Source of the DNA: Gibbula magus
Lineage: Eukaryota; Mollusca; Gastropoda; Trochida; Trochidae
NCBI GenBank assembly: GCA_936450465.1
Contig: OW388297.1
Span: forward strand, 29,964,387-30,028,386
DNA: 64,000 bases
Direction of reading: 5' to 3'
Shown here: piece by piece, positions 1 through 12,546 of the stretch
Layout: every line of letters begins with the position of its first letter
Numbering within the stretch: position 1 is the first letter of the stretch
Notes under the pieces: generated by a model
The model's database searches: none
What the model saw: the letters and a program-made list of their open reading frames with translations, nothing else
Told to the model about the DNA's origin: nothing
Translations under genes and position numbers: made by a program

Positions 1-265
1 TATTTGACATAGAAAATACTTGTAAGGGTGAACAATGTTCAAATGTAATTTATTAGTAATTTTAATTTTGGGTGTTCCTACAAATTGCGATATTAAAATG
101 CAATTTGCAATTTGTATGAGTTAACAATGTAAATTTGCATGGTTTACAATACGGGATATTCTTGCAATTTGCAGTTTAGTTTTTTATTTATTTGGATTTG
201 TTCAGTTTCGATTTGCAATGGTTACAAATTGAAAGGTTTTATGACACGTGTTGATGTACCTGCAG

Positions 266-483
266 GTTGTAAAGAAGGCGTGTACCTGCTGGTAGCCTTC
301 AGTGGAGGCTACAAGAACATCAGCGACCTGGTGCAGAATTTTGAGGAAGACAAAGTCAGATCAGTGGAATCCATCTTCATCCAGTCCGGGGAACTCGTGT
401 CAGAAGCTTCAGAGTACTACTCAAACAACCAGGCTGCTATTAGGAGAATGGCCCTACAGATGCGCAATGATCGTGATCTAACG
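266..483 (+). CDS. Internal exon of an unidentified gene
   Basis: A 218-bp open segment is bounded by a good acceptor (TACCTGCAG ending at 265) and a good donor (gtaagt at 484). It enters with two bases completing a codon and leaves in phase 0. The product is a compact, charged sequence (GVYLLVAFSGGYKN, then a run rich in E/D, then AIRRMALQMRNDRDLT) with no stop and well-mixed composition, unlike the surrounding A+T-rich DNA. I do not recognise the family. The upstream part of the open frame is low-complexity and probably intronic, so an ATG at 139 is not a convincing start. The next phase-compatible exon I can see is at 5162. The gene presumably begins left of the window. Confidence 0.55.
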
Positions 484-1236
484 GTAAGTTGGTCTTGCAT
501 AAACATAAAATAGACCAGTATTTCCCCACAGATATGGCTGAAGTCAGTTCCTCCCTCGTTACCTCGTAACCTCTTTTCCTTAAAACAGAATTGCCTTTTG
601 CTCTAGATTTTTTATTTTCTTTCTGATCCATAATGTTGCATTGTTCAACTTATTTTGAACCATAGAACCTTATTCACAAGCTACAACAGCTATTGATGTC
701 AACTGCAATGTAACATTTATAATTGCATTTTTAACTTGTGTTTGAAACAGAATAGGTATACCTGTTTTAGGATATGCAACATTCCTTTTTTTCCTTACTT
801 TCTAAAATAAAAACAGTTTACCTGATAATTATGGTAACACTGAATTTCTGGGCCATGATGGGATTCACTTTCCCATGGACACATATATGCTACATGCCTG
901 TCTACTTTTCATATTTAAAAAAATAGTTTGTATGTCTTCTGGAGTCTAATGCATAACTTTATCAATCTATTTGTCAATCCAACCTATAGTTATTATATAT
1001 ATGAATTCCCTCTACAAATACTTCACCAGCTAGTCACCTGTTATTGGTACACTACACGTACAACATAATATGATATAAGCATTGTTCCTTTCAAGTGTGT
1101 TGACCCATGCAATGTATCGCACCTGTTTCTGTCTTAGGAATGTCTCTGTCATTACAACCTTTAGGATTATAAGTTTAACTCATCTAAAAGACTGATTGCT
1201 TCATGACGTGTAAGGCTTAAAGTTTTTGGCTTTTTG

Positions 1237-1590
1237 TCCCCCGCCGCAACGCGGAACGGGAGACTATGTATTCAGCGGCGTCCGTACGTACGTCCGTACG
1301 TCACATTTCTTGTTTACGCGATATCTTATGAAGCGTTGCATCCAAAGTCTTCAAATTTGATGTCAGCCTACATTGTGGGAAGACGCAAACACCAGTTAAT
1401 TTTGGTGACCTTGGCCTTATTTTCAAGGTCACCACAACACTATGACCACTTTTAAACTCTTATTAACACGATATATCATGAACCAAAGCACCCAAGGTCT
1501 TAAAATTTGCTGATCATCATGACACTTTTTACCAGTAATGCAATATATAAAGAAGCTCCAATGATGTGTCTTACTAACTCAATGTCTTAG
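1237..1590 (+). repeat. Hairpin-headed interspersed repeat, copy A
   Basis: It begins with a GC-rich hairpin (GTCCCCCG...CGGGAGAC), then CAGCGGCGTCCGTACGTACG, then a repeat unit containing TTTTGGTGACCTTGGCC and TTTCAAGGTCACC. The same order of blocks recurs at 11367-11838 with a longer interior. The ends are not fixed; the right end is placed where the second GGTCA-rich block begins. The terminal hairpin could be a Helitron-like 3' hairpin read on the minus strand, but I see no clear CTRR terminus. Confidence 0.6.
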
Positions 1591-2600
1591 TCGGAGCTGC
1601 TATCAGTTTTTGTGCAGTTTTCGGCGCTGCCGCCGCCGGCACGTTTTGTATTCGCTGTAACTTTTTTCCAAGCAGGTTATGAGAACTCATATACATCACT
1701 TCTTACTAATGCCCCTGGGGAATTTTTGGGACATGTTCACATTCAAGGTCAAAGGTCAAGGTCAAAAAGGTCAACTTGAAAAATATTTGTGCTATCAGGC
1801 TCTTATTTGGTGTATATCAACTATGGAGAAAGACTGAGATTTGAACAAATTTTTGCTAACATCCGTCAAAGGTCAAGGTCAAAGAGAGGTCACAACTTAA
1901 GCATGCTTTTGCGAAAATGTCTTATTTCAACTATTAACACTTTGAATCATTACATGATTGTGATACACAATGAACAGTGATCACTGATTGTGTGACCATG
2001 AATTTTCAAGGTCAAGGTCACCAGTTCTGAAATCACTAAATAACTTTTTCCCATGAAGGTATCAACACCTCATATATATAGCTTCTTTCTTTTACACCTG
2101 GGGACTTTTTTTTTACATGCTACATTCAAGGTCAAAGGTCAAGGTCACAAGTTCTGTAATCGCTAAAAACAAGTCCTTGTAAACACGATAACTTCAACAA
2201 CTTATGTGCTATCAGGCCCTTACTTGGTATATATCGACTATGGAGAAAGACTGAGATTTGAAAAGGTTTTCGCTAAAATCTGTCCAAGGTCAAAGTCACA
2301 GCGAGGTCACAACTTAAGCATGCTATTGTGAATATGCCTTATGTTAACAATGAACACTTTGAGTCATTGCATGATTGTTTTACACAATGATGGTGTGACC
2401 ATGAAGGTCAAAGGTCAAGGTCATGAGATATTGGTTAAGGCCATGTTAATCCTTTGATCCAATTTTGAAATCAGAAATAATTTTTAAGAACAAACATTTT
2501 ATTTATGCTGAGGAGAAGCCGAAACAGGGAAAGGCGAGACCCAAAGTTTCGGAGCTGCTCTGCTTTTGCGGTGTCCCGCTAACGCTCATCTAATTATATC
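1591..2600 (+). repeat. GGTCA-rich tandem repeat, ~417-bp period
   Basis: Two diverged units are arranged head to tail. The shared block GCTATCAGGC is at 1791 and again at 2208, followed in both by TATGGAGAAAGACTGAGATT and later ACAACTTAAGCATGC. Each unit carries several AAGGTCAAAGGTCAAGGTCA-type strings. CGGAGCTGCT occurs at both edges (about 1591 and 2549). There is no coding content. Confidence 0.65.
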
Positions 2601-3031
2601 AAAGCATTTTTTACTTATTCTTTGTTTGACCACAGTTTTGTGATGTAGGGGAGAGTTAAATCAATTGTAACATATGGGCTCATTGTAAATGGAGCACAGT
2701 CTTGGTTCTCTACAATCATTCCCTTTGACCTCCCGATGGTCCGCAGTTATATACAGATATAAGATACCCACGGCAATAAAACAAAGGCGGTCAATGGGGC
2801 CTACAACGTGCTTTATATGAAACAAGAAAATATGCTCGTGATTTTAAACGTCAGTTAGAGCGTCGCTTAGCAAATGACGTCATATTTCACGTCACTTTGA
2901 TTGGTCAATGTCAGTGAATGTTTTCTACGACGAGAGGCATTATTTTTTTCAAAATATAGTTTATACAAACAGAATTATACCACCACGATTTATATATAAA
3001 AGCGAGTATGTGTTTAAGGTCATCTCATATG

Positions 3032-3176
3032 AGAAATGGAAGACTGGTTGTTGTGCTTTATAGTAGAATAAAACATGGCAGAGAGCATAAAACACGAAGT
3101 GCGCAGCCCTGAGTGTTTTATGGTCTCTGCTATGTTTTATTCAACGATAAAGCACGCCAACACGTGTTCTATTTCT
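3032..3176. repeat. 145-bp imperfect palindrome (hairpin element)
   Basis: The left arm (AGAAATGGAAGACTGG..., ...TAAAACATGGCAGAGAGC) and right arm (GGTCTCTGCTATGTTTTA..., ...ACACGTGTTCTATTTCT) are inverted copies over roughly 70 bp each, around a loop near 3105-3110. It is of MITE size. No clear target duplication is seen. Confidence 0.6.
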
Positions 3177-5161
3177 TTCAGTTCCTTTATAGAGACACGC
3201 AGTTCAAGAACAATAGTTTGCTTTTGAAAAGTATAACCAAAAATAGCCATTAGGAATTATGAGACACACTGTCAGACAAAAGGTTTTCAAAATGTTTTGA
3301 TGCTATTCGCTCTGCTAAAGATTAAATATGTTAATGCTCTTCATTTTTTCATATTATTTTAAACCCTTAGTAGGTGCTTTCCAACACTACATGAATATGA
3401 CAACAAACATCGGGGTTGTGTATGCATTATCCTTTTTTACGTATATTGAATCAACTGTCCCAGAATATGTTATTTCCACACAAGAGGAAAGTCCAAGTCC
3501 ACAAGCGCGACTTCAGCCTTGTTATATCAAACTATTTCCAGGACTTCAGAGCAGTAAACGATTGTACAATCTGATAGTTGGATTGGGCGGTTTCAGAGTC
3601 TTAGATTTACATATGTGGAAGAATCGTCTATTGATGGGTAATCAGAATAGAGAGTCGACTAATTAAGTGAAAACTGTGGAGTGGTTACACGTATAAATCA
3701 ACGATGACTGAACTTATATTAACCTGATTGTTGATAAACTGCACTGCGCAAAAATGGTTTTGGTTAAATAGCAAAGCATGAGGGTGTAACTTTTCTGGGG
3801 AAGAAGAGATCGTATGATCATAAAAATATACTTTAATATTAAAGCGTAAGCAGTAGAATTCAACCAACTGTTTTGGTTTTTCAAACCTACATGCTATACA
3901 TTAGAAGTTGTATGCTTCTCACGAGGGTAATACGGTCTCATGTACCATCTTTGTACCAGTGTCGCCCGAGGGAGAAGTATACAACGTATTTATCTTTCCG
4001 TCATGTCAATAAAATTATTATTATATTGATTACGTTTTGTCTGCCGATGCCTGATCAGCTGATATCGCTTGAATGACCTTGACCCTAAACGTAAACAAAA
4101 TGGCGTCACCCGTCTCGACTGAAATGTTAAAAGTCGTATAACGTATTACTACAAACATTTAAATGCCTTAAAACGAGTTATTATTTGTTGAATTGAGTCA
4201 CTGTGCAGGCAATGCAAAAACAGATTTTCTTCCAAACAAAGCAGTAACTATTGGAAAAATAAGTCAATAATTAATAGACCCGTAAACAGCTGATCGAACT
4301 GTTCCATACTCCCTACACAGCATGCGTCAATTTATAACGTCATCTGATCATAATGCGAAACCTATTCTTAGCTAGGAGCTGTTACTATGGCAGCGGGGTA
4401 CATGAAATTTGTACACCGTGAGACTGGCGGGGTACATAAACAAAATGTAACGGCCGTTAGCCAATCAGAAACGAGTATTTTACTGTAAGGAAAGATAAAG
4501 ACTTTTGTAGACTTGACACTCAAAGATTGCGATGGTTTCAATTGAAAAATAATTTCATGAAAGTCCAAATATTTTGTTGATCAATTTTGCAATAATCTGT
4601 CTTTAAGGTAAAGAATGGCTCGATATTTAAACCTTACCAATCAAAATCTTACACTTATAGAATGACCTAATTGTCAATGCAGATGAGTATTTATGGTAAT
4701 TTCAACCTCACTTGTTAAAGCCCACCTATTTCAACAGTCTAGCGTTTAATGTACATTGTAGACATCTTTTATTTACACTTTATCTTATTATAACATTCTA
4801 ATTTTGTAATAACAGCGTATACAAGCTCTTATCATACTTATGTTAATAGTCTACCTGTCTCACTAGACCATCCCCAATTTATGACGTCATTGCACTGTGG
4901 TAATTTATTGTTGCGACATTTACAATAATGTAAATTTCACGTGTAGCTATCAGATTCTTCATACAGGCGATATCTCATACGGGAACCTGTTTCCGATCAT
5001 GAAATGAATTAATTAATATATAGTCAATTGAATTACAAACTATAGTTTCATTGAATATTCCCATGAGCATCAAACATGTTCAACTGTCCTCTATTAAGTA
5101 TGCTACGTTTGTCTTAATGACTGACAGAACTAGTGCAATTGTCCTTTTGTTACACTTTCAG
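3177..5161. other. Probable intron/intergenic, no gene seen
   Basis: If the exons at 266-483 and 5162-5287 belong together, this is intronic. Open frames here (for example 3328-3666) have no splice context or recognisable motifs. Confidence 0.4.
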
Positions 5162-5287
5162 ATGAACCGTGGAGAAGTACAGGGGTGGAACGATTACGGA
5201 GTCGTTGCGTTTCTTTATGGCATTGTTCTTTACGTATTTGCTTCGATAAGATGGTTGTATCACAGGATAACCCAAGACAGGGGATGA
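5162..5287 (+). CDS. Terminal coding exon with one membrane segment
   Basis: An acceptor (TTACACTTTCAG, ending 5161) is followed by an open frame of 41 codons to TGA at 5285-5287, with an AATAAA at 5349-5354, about 60 bp after the stop. It encodes MNRGEVQGWNDYG, then a hydrophobic stretch VVAFLYGIVLYVFASIRWLY and a short basic tail, which reads as a C-terminal membrane anchor. It starts in phase 0 and the exon at 266-483 ends in phase 0, so the two can be joined across a 4.7-kb intron; that link is an inference. A separate tiny gene starting at the ATG immediately after the acceptor is the alternative. The family is not recognised. Confidence 0.5.
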   Translation: MNRGEVQGWNDYGVVAFLYGIVLYVFASIRWLYHRITQDRG

Positions 5288-5348
5288 CATGTTGAACAAA
5301 CAACAGTACTTCACACTAACCTATCTGTACATTACTCTCTAGCTACTT

Positions 5349-5354
5349 AATAAA
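5349..5354 (+). terminator. Polyadenylation signal AATAAA
   Basis: A canonical hexamer about 60 bp after the stop codon of the exon ending at 5287, at a suitable distance for a 3' end. Confidence 0.45.
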
Positions 5355-7576
5355 TATGAAGATGCAATAATCGTTTGTGAATTATTTCAACTTGGATGAT
5401 GATAAGAGACAGATCGTGAAGTACCAAATGGTTTAAGATACGGACTCGATTCTACTCCCGTTCAATGGTAGAAGACATACATGATTATGCTATATCAGAA
5501 ACTAATATTGGGAAGGGTTCAGCGTGTTCGCTCATATCGTAATTGATCAACTTAATGATTTAACGTAACGTGATCGACACTGTTTTGTTTACGATGATTT
5601 CAAAAGGGAAAAGGGCAATTTATAAACACCTTCTCATAGCACGTGTGATGAACATATTACCCTTGTGTTTTTATATTTGTACCATATTTACCCCTCATTT
5701 CTGACCAATTGAAGCCAAATTCGCCTATTGTGAGTCGTCAAATAGGGAGGTAATTCTGCACATATGTATTCGGAATATCATTATTGACGTAAACAATGGA
5801 CAGAATATATTCATTGGCATCCCTTATAGATGTTGATTATTGGATTCTTTTATTCGGATTTTGCGAGTCTATTCGTTATTTAACTGTTGCATTCAACATA
5901 AGGTCAATGCCACTGGTACTATTCGTTTGTCATATATAACTTTGACAGGATGTACACTTTCGTACACGTTCGAGAATTCCTTTACATGGTCAATCAAAAT
6001 AAGTGTATATGTTGTCCAAGTTGGTCCTTGTTGTGAACAATATTTGATTCATGACTTTTGTTAAGGAAATTGCACCAATCAACAACTCAAAGTAATTGAC
6101 AATCAACTGAGTTTTTAAATTCATGAATAATTTACTCGTGCAGTTATCAATCATGAAAGAATATATTCAATGTCACAACAACAAGTCAGTATGGTATCTT
6201 TGAAGTCCGTAGTTGCAGTTGAAGATTCTGTTGATGCTCAGGGGAATATTTAGCACAGGCTCTTGGATCATTGCTATTCACATGTTAAAACAACAATCAT
6301 TATAACTGACTTAAACGGCTTCAGAATTACATTTCTGTTAAAGTTATGTATTTCTAAAATGTTTCATTTATTTGTTTTTGGCTTGTGAATAACAACGACC
6401 CAAGAACCTGTGGAATAATATAACGCAAAGTTGAAGGCAACTTTCCTCTAAAAGTGTCCTTGTAGATCTGTTACATTAATCAACATTCAATACTTTGAAA
6501 TAAAATACGATGAGAAGTTGAACAGGTATTTCCTTAGCAACCACCATCGGTCCCCAAGGACTTACGATTCCGATCTTCTACACTGTATCAACCCTAATGA
6601 CGAATGAGTAGACAAATAACTTGCCATTGACGGGTGTAAGTCGATCACAATGTTACTTTGTTGGTTTTTCAATCAATCAGTTAATGTAACTTTTACTTAC
6701 CAAGGTTGTAAGGGAATGGCTTAAATATTTCGGGTATCTAACCATCTCATTGCATACATTTACTAAACCTTTTTTGGTAAATTCAATAGCAGGGAATTTG
6801 AGTAAGTCTTTCATTCTAAAGATTCCAGTGGTAGATATTGTGAAGATAGTCAGAACATAAAGCCACAGGTCTCCGAGGAAGTTTCACAACAAAATATTTT
6901 ACATGAATGAATATTAAGTCTTTTAAGTCTTTAAATGGCACTTAGAAGTGACGAACATAAAAACAGGATAACAACTTCTTTAGTATGAAAATGCACGAGG
7001 TTTCGGAGAATATGCTATCGAGGGTATAAGTTTCATAAGAGATGTACAAGTAAAGTAGTGTAATTTATCTTTTCTATTACTTTTAGTAATATTGATTGTA
7101 GTCGGAAGATTTACATAACCTAAGTTACAACTACATAACAGACTCAACAGAGTGTTAAACAACACACTTTAACTATATTAAACTTAACGTCAATCCATGT
7201 GATACAAACGTTAATTATTTCGCATTTATTATTCGTGAAAAATGAAACACAAATGAATATATAAACATTTCAATGGTCTCATTATGTAGCAGCGTCGAAA
7301 CATATTTCAAAAGCAATAGCTTATTTCTATTCAGCGAGACAAATCAATAACACCATTCAATTATTCAGCCTTCAGTAATATATTGTGAACATGATACTGT
7401 AAACCCCTGAAGCATGTTAAGCTAAGCAAACCATTGTAATCGTTAGGCAAGACAATTAAAAAGTTCAGAACGTATTGCAATGGATATCATTAAACACATT
7501 CATAATTCGAGTTGGAAACAGGTTTCATTGATCATTTGTACATCAACATATTCAACAACATCTAGTTCCCGCGGTG
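5355..7576. other. Non-coding stretch, nothing recognised
   Basis: A+T-rich DNA with only short, low-complexity open frames. I find no repeats shared with the rest of the window. Confidence 0.4.
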
Positions 7577-8950
7577 TATTATACTCATGGAAATGGATAA
7601 AGGAACCATAAACTGTGGAAAATTTCCTTGAGGGATTACACCATGTCAGGACGCTAAATACGCCTAACATGTTGGGGTTGGGTAGAAAAAACAGGCACAT
7701 ACTTTGACTTGAAGCATGTGCATTTTCAGTTTGAGTTGAAAAACATTATTACCGTGGGTTATAAAATCCTTTAGAAGGCAGAAACGTAAGTCATCTATCA
7801 CACCCCTGAACGATGTTAAGACAGTGCCTGACAAATGCTAAAACATGACAAGCCATAGGCCAGATCAATGGGGGAAAGTCCATCTGCCAAAAAGCCCGGA
7901 ACTACAAATCCAAGAGTGTGATTTAAATACTCTGGAACGTCTATCGGCCGAATACTGACGTCATGATGAGACCTGGTCTTGGGAGTGAGCGGAAAACCAA
8001 CCTTAGAGAAGATCGCCTGATTAGGATAATAACTATGTGTGATAGATTCCAATCATCATCCAAAATTAACATTAGGTTCCGTCAGATAACTGATGTGCAG
8101 CTTTCAAAGTGAACTCTGTGAATTTGACTGAATACAACAGGTCTGAACACACGATGTCCATTTGTTGGTGTGCAGATGACAGCTCAACACAAATGTCTAC
8201 GGATGGATGGGCTAGAGCTCATCGTTGTCATCTGCTGCGACATTCGCGCTACCCGATGTTTAGCGATGAATATCGCTTTAACATGGACTTTGAAAACGGA
8301 CAGATTTGCATCTGGAGGCAACGTAATGAGCGTTACACTGGGTGTACCGTCAAACAGTATGATGGGTATGGGGACGACTCTATTAGGGTTTGTGGCGGGA
8401 TAACGTAGGTTGGGAAAACTTAACTTTTACATGTTGCTGGCAGACATATTCGTGTACGTAACAGGGATGAAGTTTTGTTGCCCATCATTGTACCATAGAG
8501 TCAGCGCATTGGACGTAACGTTTGGTTGCATCAAGATAACGACTGGCATAACACCGCTCAAGTTTCAAGGCAGTATCTGCAGAATTACGTTATGCGGATT
8601 CTGTATTGGCAATATACACGTCCCGACAGTAATCCCTTAGAGCATCTCTACGATGGTCTGTATCATAGAGTTCTAGAATGCAAAATACAGCCCCAGAACC
8701 TCAACCTACTGTAAGCTGTTCTCGTAGAAGAGTCGCGTACTTGTTAAAGAGCTGTGATCAGGAAACTCATACAAATTCTACCAAATAGGGGTGCTGCGGC
8801 AATCAACAAACATTGGGGGCACACGTGATACCGCTTTTAGACAATTTCGAGCTCTAGGTTTCTGTGACACAGCGTTCAAACCTCGTACAGGATCATTAAA
8901 AAATCCTAAGCTAACCAAACGTTCCCTTATTCATTTCCATGAGTATATAA
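7577..8950 (+). mobile_element. Decayed Tc1/mariner-like transposon
   Basis: A ~30-bp block at 7577-7606 (ATACTCATGGAAATGGATAA...) recurs inverted at 8921-8950 (...TTATTCATTTCCATGAGTAT), with about two mismatches in the best 26 bp. Between them lies a broken transposase (8170-8830). The 1.37-kb span fits the size of Tc1/mariner elements. The element is disabled by stops and frameshifts. Confidence 0.6.
8170..8830 (+). pseudogene. Tc1/mariner-like transposase relic
   Basis: Family landmarks appear across shifting frames: SDEYRF (family SDESRF, first catalytic Asp), GQICIWRQRNERYTG, a VCGGI remnant of the VWGGI block, EVLLPIIVP, HQDNDWHNTA (family QDNARPHTA, second Asp), DSNPLEHLYDGL (family DLNPIEHLWD, third acidic site) and a final GGHTRY-like remnant near 8820. 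At least two frameshifts and one in-frame stop separate them. The N-terminal DNA-binding half is not recognisable. It is a fossil and cannot be functional. Confidence 0.75.
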
Positions 8951-9429
8951 TCCATAACTCTACTTACATGTAATACCCTGAGTGTGTAACAGGGAACATT
9001 CATGCTCGTTATGGTTAACTATAGCAAGTCAGTCAACTGGTTATAATTCGAAACTTGTTGACAGTCCCAGGATGGGAAGACCAATTAGCGATCGCCAACT
9101 TGACATAATTTTCATAATTGCTGACAATAAACATGCTATAATTTGCGATGCTTTTTACATACTGCGATTATTAAGTAGTCTAACGGATTAAAATACCCTA
9201 GGGGAACAGGGTGATCTAACAGATTTCAGGATCTTTAAATATCTCAGATAGGATAGTTGTATCTTGGTAGTGTATGAGATAGGATTGGAACCAATATTAT
9301 CCTAATTAATTGTCTTTAATAATTAACAAAAGTCGCTTTGATTTGGTACATAGATGTTATGGTGCTAAGATGAGAATACATGGATCTACCAACTTTTAAT
9401 TACTTGTGTTACTATGTTTTATATTAATA

Positions 9430-9605
9430 TACAGTGGAACTTGTACTAGCGGCCTCCTCTATAGAGCGGCCACCTGCTAATTACGGTCACCCTAAAGTCC
9501 CCCCCCCCCCCCCCCCCCCCGAGCGATTTTACGTTATATTTTACCTCTATAGAGCGGCCACTTGTTAGATGCGGCCAGCGGCCACCCTAGTTAAGTCCCG
9601 ATGTA
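9430..9605. mobile_element. Pogo/Tigger-like terminal fragment with poly-C
   Basis: It starts ACAGTGGAACTTGTACTAGC and contains two copies of CTATAGAGCGGCCAC (about 9458 and 9546) separated by a 22-base run of C (9499-9520). CAGTGGAAC at the end is typical of pogo/Tigger termini. No transposase or opposite terminus is seen. Confidence 0.4.
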
Positions 9606-10359
9606 TATACAACAGAATACAATAGAATAAACATGACTTTGCGTTTAGGAGGCCTAGACGAGACACATGTCCTTAACACTACAAATAAACGAAGTAATCC
9701 ATTCTTTTAAAAGGCATCGATTCACTATATTAGAAGAGTGATATAGTGGAAAACAAACAGTGAAAAAATAGTGCCCTGCAAAACTACAGTCTCTTTCAGT
9801 CGACATGCTCGGTATGGAACATCAACTGACGTGTTTGAAAACTTGGGAATACATGTATGTAGTGTGTATAGCATTTTTACAGAGAGGACAGTCTTCTGGG
9901 GCACTATTTTCTAACTGTAGCAAGCTAATTAGTTAGGCTGGGCTGGTGAATGGTCAAAATGATAAACTTTCTGAAATAAGTATTTCCCGGCCACAGTCAT
10001 CATGTTTGTTACAAATATGCTTATTTTTATAACAGGGGAACATGTTTCAGTTTTATTTTTTTCTTACAATCACGGAAATATCTAAACGTTTATATGAATA
10101 AAACTTGTACCTCAACGTATTGCCCTTTCTTGACAATGTTGATGACTAACAGGCACATCTTAAAGTTCCCATGTAACTTTTGTTTTAGTTACATAGCCAA
10201 ACATTATCTATGGTGTTATTTTATCTAAAGCAGTAATAGATTCGGGTTGGGAGTGTTCCATATGTAATATACTTGTATACACGTAAATAGCATAGTGATA
10301 TAGGCTCATGCACATCTCAAATACTGATGCTCAAGTTTTATCTAAAAGCACTGTGGCAC
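9606..10359. other. Non-coding stretch, nothing recognised
   Basis: No open frame, splice-bounded exon or repeat that I could support. Confidence 0.35.
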
Positions 10360-10840
10360 GCCTTTTGTATATTGTTTTTTCAAAGTTGCCATTTATTATT
10401 ACGTTAGAGGGTGAACATCTCAATACACGACCCGATAAACCGTATCCATAGAGAACGGTTATCCATATTAAGAGAAAATTGTGGGACGTATAAAGCGACA
10501 ATTTTGTGGATAAACTATCTCTGTGAGGCAGATTGGACAGTGCGATTTTAAGAGTCCAGACAGGAATATGGCTGATCATCTCATCATTGTATCATATTTC
10601 AAATTTTGCTGTGAGTGTTTAGGTATCGCTACAATACTTGAACTACCTTCGAGTGGCTATTTTAATGTGAACACCTTAAAATTGCCGCTTGATGGCAAAT
10701 TGACTCGCATGGCTTAACTAAACTATGTCTATTTGTTTTAGAACTCTTTCATTGATTCAGGGGTATTATTTAGCCATTGGTAAAACGTATTTACATTTTA
10801 TTTCTGTAAGAACGACTTGCTACAGCGTCTTTAAAACTTT
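10360..10840 (+). repeat. Interspersed repeat family R, copy 1
   Basis: It shares ordered blocks with 24890-25340 and with 13195-14420: ACGTTAGAGGGTGAACATCT, a CGACCCGATAAACCGTATCC block, CATCATTGTATCATATTT, GTGTTTAGGTATCGCTA, CTTGAACTACCTTCGAG and GGGGTATTATTTAGCCATTG. All copies run in the same direction. The boundaries are approximate. No protein is recognisable in any frame. Confidence 0.6.
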
Positions 10841-11366
10841 TGTCATCATTTTTTTATTTTATATTTTGCTTTTAAAAATCAAAATAGCACCCATGGTATT
10901 TGACCCGTATCAAAAGTCAAATGAAATGTCATGATAGCATTATTCAAAGTCAAGTCTGTCATTGAATCGTTTTCGGGATTTGATACCATTGAACTTGTTT
11001 GTGGGGTTTAATAACCTCGACCCTTCACTTATGTTACAGATGATACAAGCAACGAAGAAGAGAGACAAAACTCCTGAAGCGAAACAGCAAAGGTCTTCAA
11101 CTTCGGTATTGTTAGTTTTACTCTCGCCAAATCTAAAAGGAAAGTTGTTGCATATTTTATTTTAATTCTAATAATCATTCAGTTAATCATAAAGACGGGA
11201 CCATGGATGTTTAGCATTACGCGACTAAAATGAGAAATGTAAACTGTGCTTGTCGCTGACAGTTGAACTGAAATTTGAGTATAGACCATTTAAATGTTTC
11301 AACGTTCAACTGAGATAACACAGATTTGGATGTAAGTGACGATAACTATATCTGTGTGTGGTTATT
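10841..11366. other. Non-coding stretch, nothing recognised
   Basis: Only short open frames without splice context. Confidence 0.3.
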
Positions 11367-11838
11367 GTCCCCCGTTGCAACACGGAACGGGGGGACTATG
11401 TATTCAGCGGCGTCCGTACGTCACATTTCTTGTTAACGCATATCTCATGAAGCGTTTCATCCAAAGTCTTCAAATTTGGTGTCGGCCTACATCGATTTTT
11501 TACTAGTCGATTTTGATGACCTTGACCTTATTTTCAAAGTCACCACGACGCTTCAACCACTTTACTTTTTCTTGTTAATGGATATCTCATTACCGGGTGG
11601 ACCTTAAGTCTTTCAATTTAGTGTAAGTCTACATTTGGGGACGACGCAGACACCAGTCGATTTTGGTGACCTTGACCTTATTTTCAAGGTGACTATGACA
11701 CTTTGAAGACTTTTCGAAGTCTTGTTAACGCAATATCTCATGAACCCAAGCACCCATCATCATGACACTTTTTACCAGTAATACCAAATATGAAGTAGCT
11801 CATTTTTACCAAATGATGTGTCTTACTAAACTCAATGT
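11367..11838 (+). repeat. Hairpin-headed interspersed repeat, copy B
   Basis: It begins with the same hairpin as copy A (GTCCCCCG...CGGGGGGAC), then TATGTATTCAGCGGCGTCCG, and ends like it (ATCATGACACTTTTTACCAG, ATGATGTGTCTTACTAA). The interior has one extra ~190-bp unit relative to copy A (TGGTGACCTTGACCTTATTT appears once more), so the family varies by internal unit number. Confidence 0.65.
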
Positions 11839-12546
11839 TACATTACAATGTGGACATTGCCATGTTAGTGGCAAACACTTCTTTAAATACGAATCTACTC
11901 CATTCAGGTTAACAATGTGAACTTTACAAATCAGTATTATACCGAAAACGGTTACTCCGTGAACCGCAATCTCGTTGTATCGTTTTTTGGTAATCCGCCA
12001 TAACCAAATTGTGCGTGACAATCTCACATTGCGCAGATAATGGTATTTTCTCATCTCTAAATACCAATTACACTGCAGTCGAGCTATGTGCGTTAATACA
12101 TCCATGTTTAGATACGTGTACACATAAAGGCGGTTGAAGCCAACGAAAACTGAAGTGAAATGTAAAATCGGTAACACTTACAGATAATTGATATGGATTT
12201 GAGGTTTTTAATTTGATATACATACGTTTTATATAAGTCCGTCTTTTAGTAAACTTAATGCCATTCAAAGCAGTCTTATTTAAATCGACCCTGATCCCAG
12301 GAATAAAGGCAATCGGAACACATTTCAATCACATTATATAATCAGACTGTGACCCACAGCAGTTACTAACACACTACATTTTATGTTGAAAGTTCATTGA
12401 CAGATTCAGAAGGTCGAACAGTTCCAAAGATAACGACGACATGGCGTCCACCCAGTCCAGCGCCCCTTCAGTAGAAAGGGAACCATCTTATAAACCAGCA
12501 CATGTTAATCAGTCAGGGACATCACGGCTTTCCGTCTCGTTACAAA

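Noticed and set aside
7816..8052. Minus-strand open frame next to the transposase relic
   Set aside because: No motif; it lies opposite the decayed N-terminal part of the plus-strand transposase and is probably a shadow.
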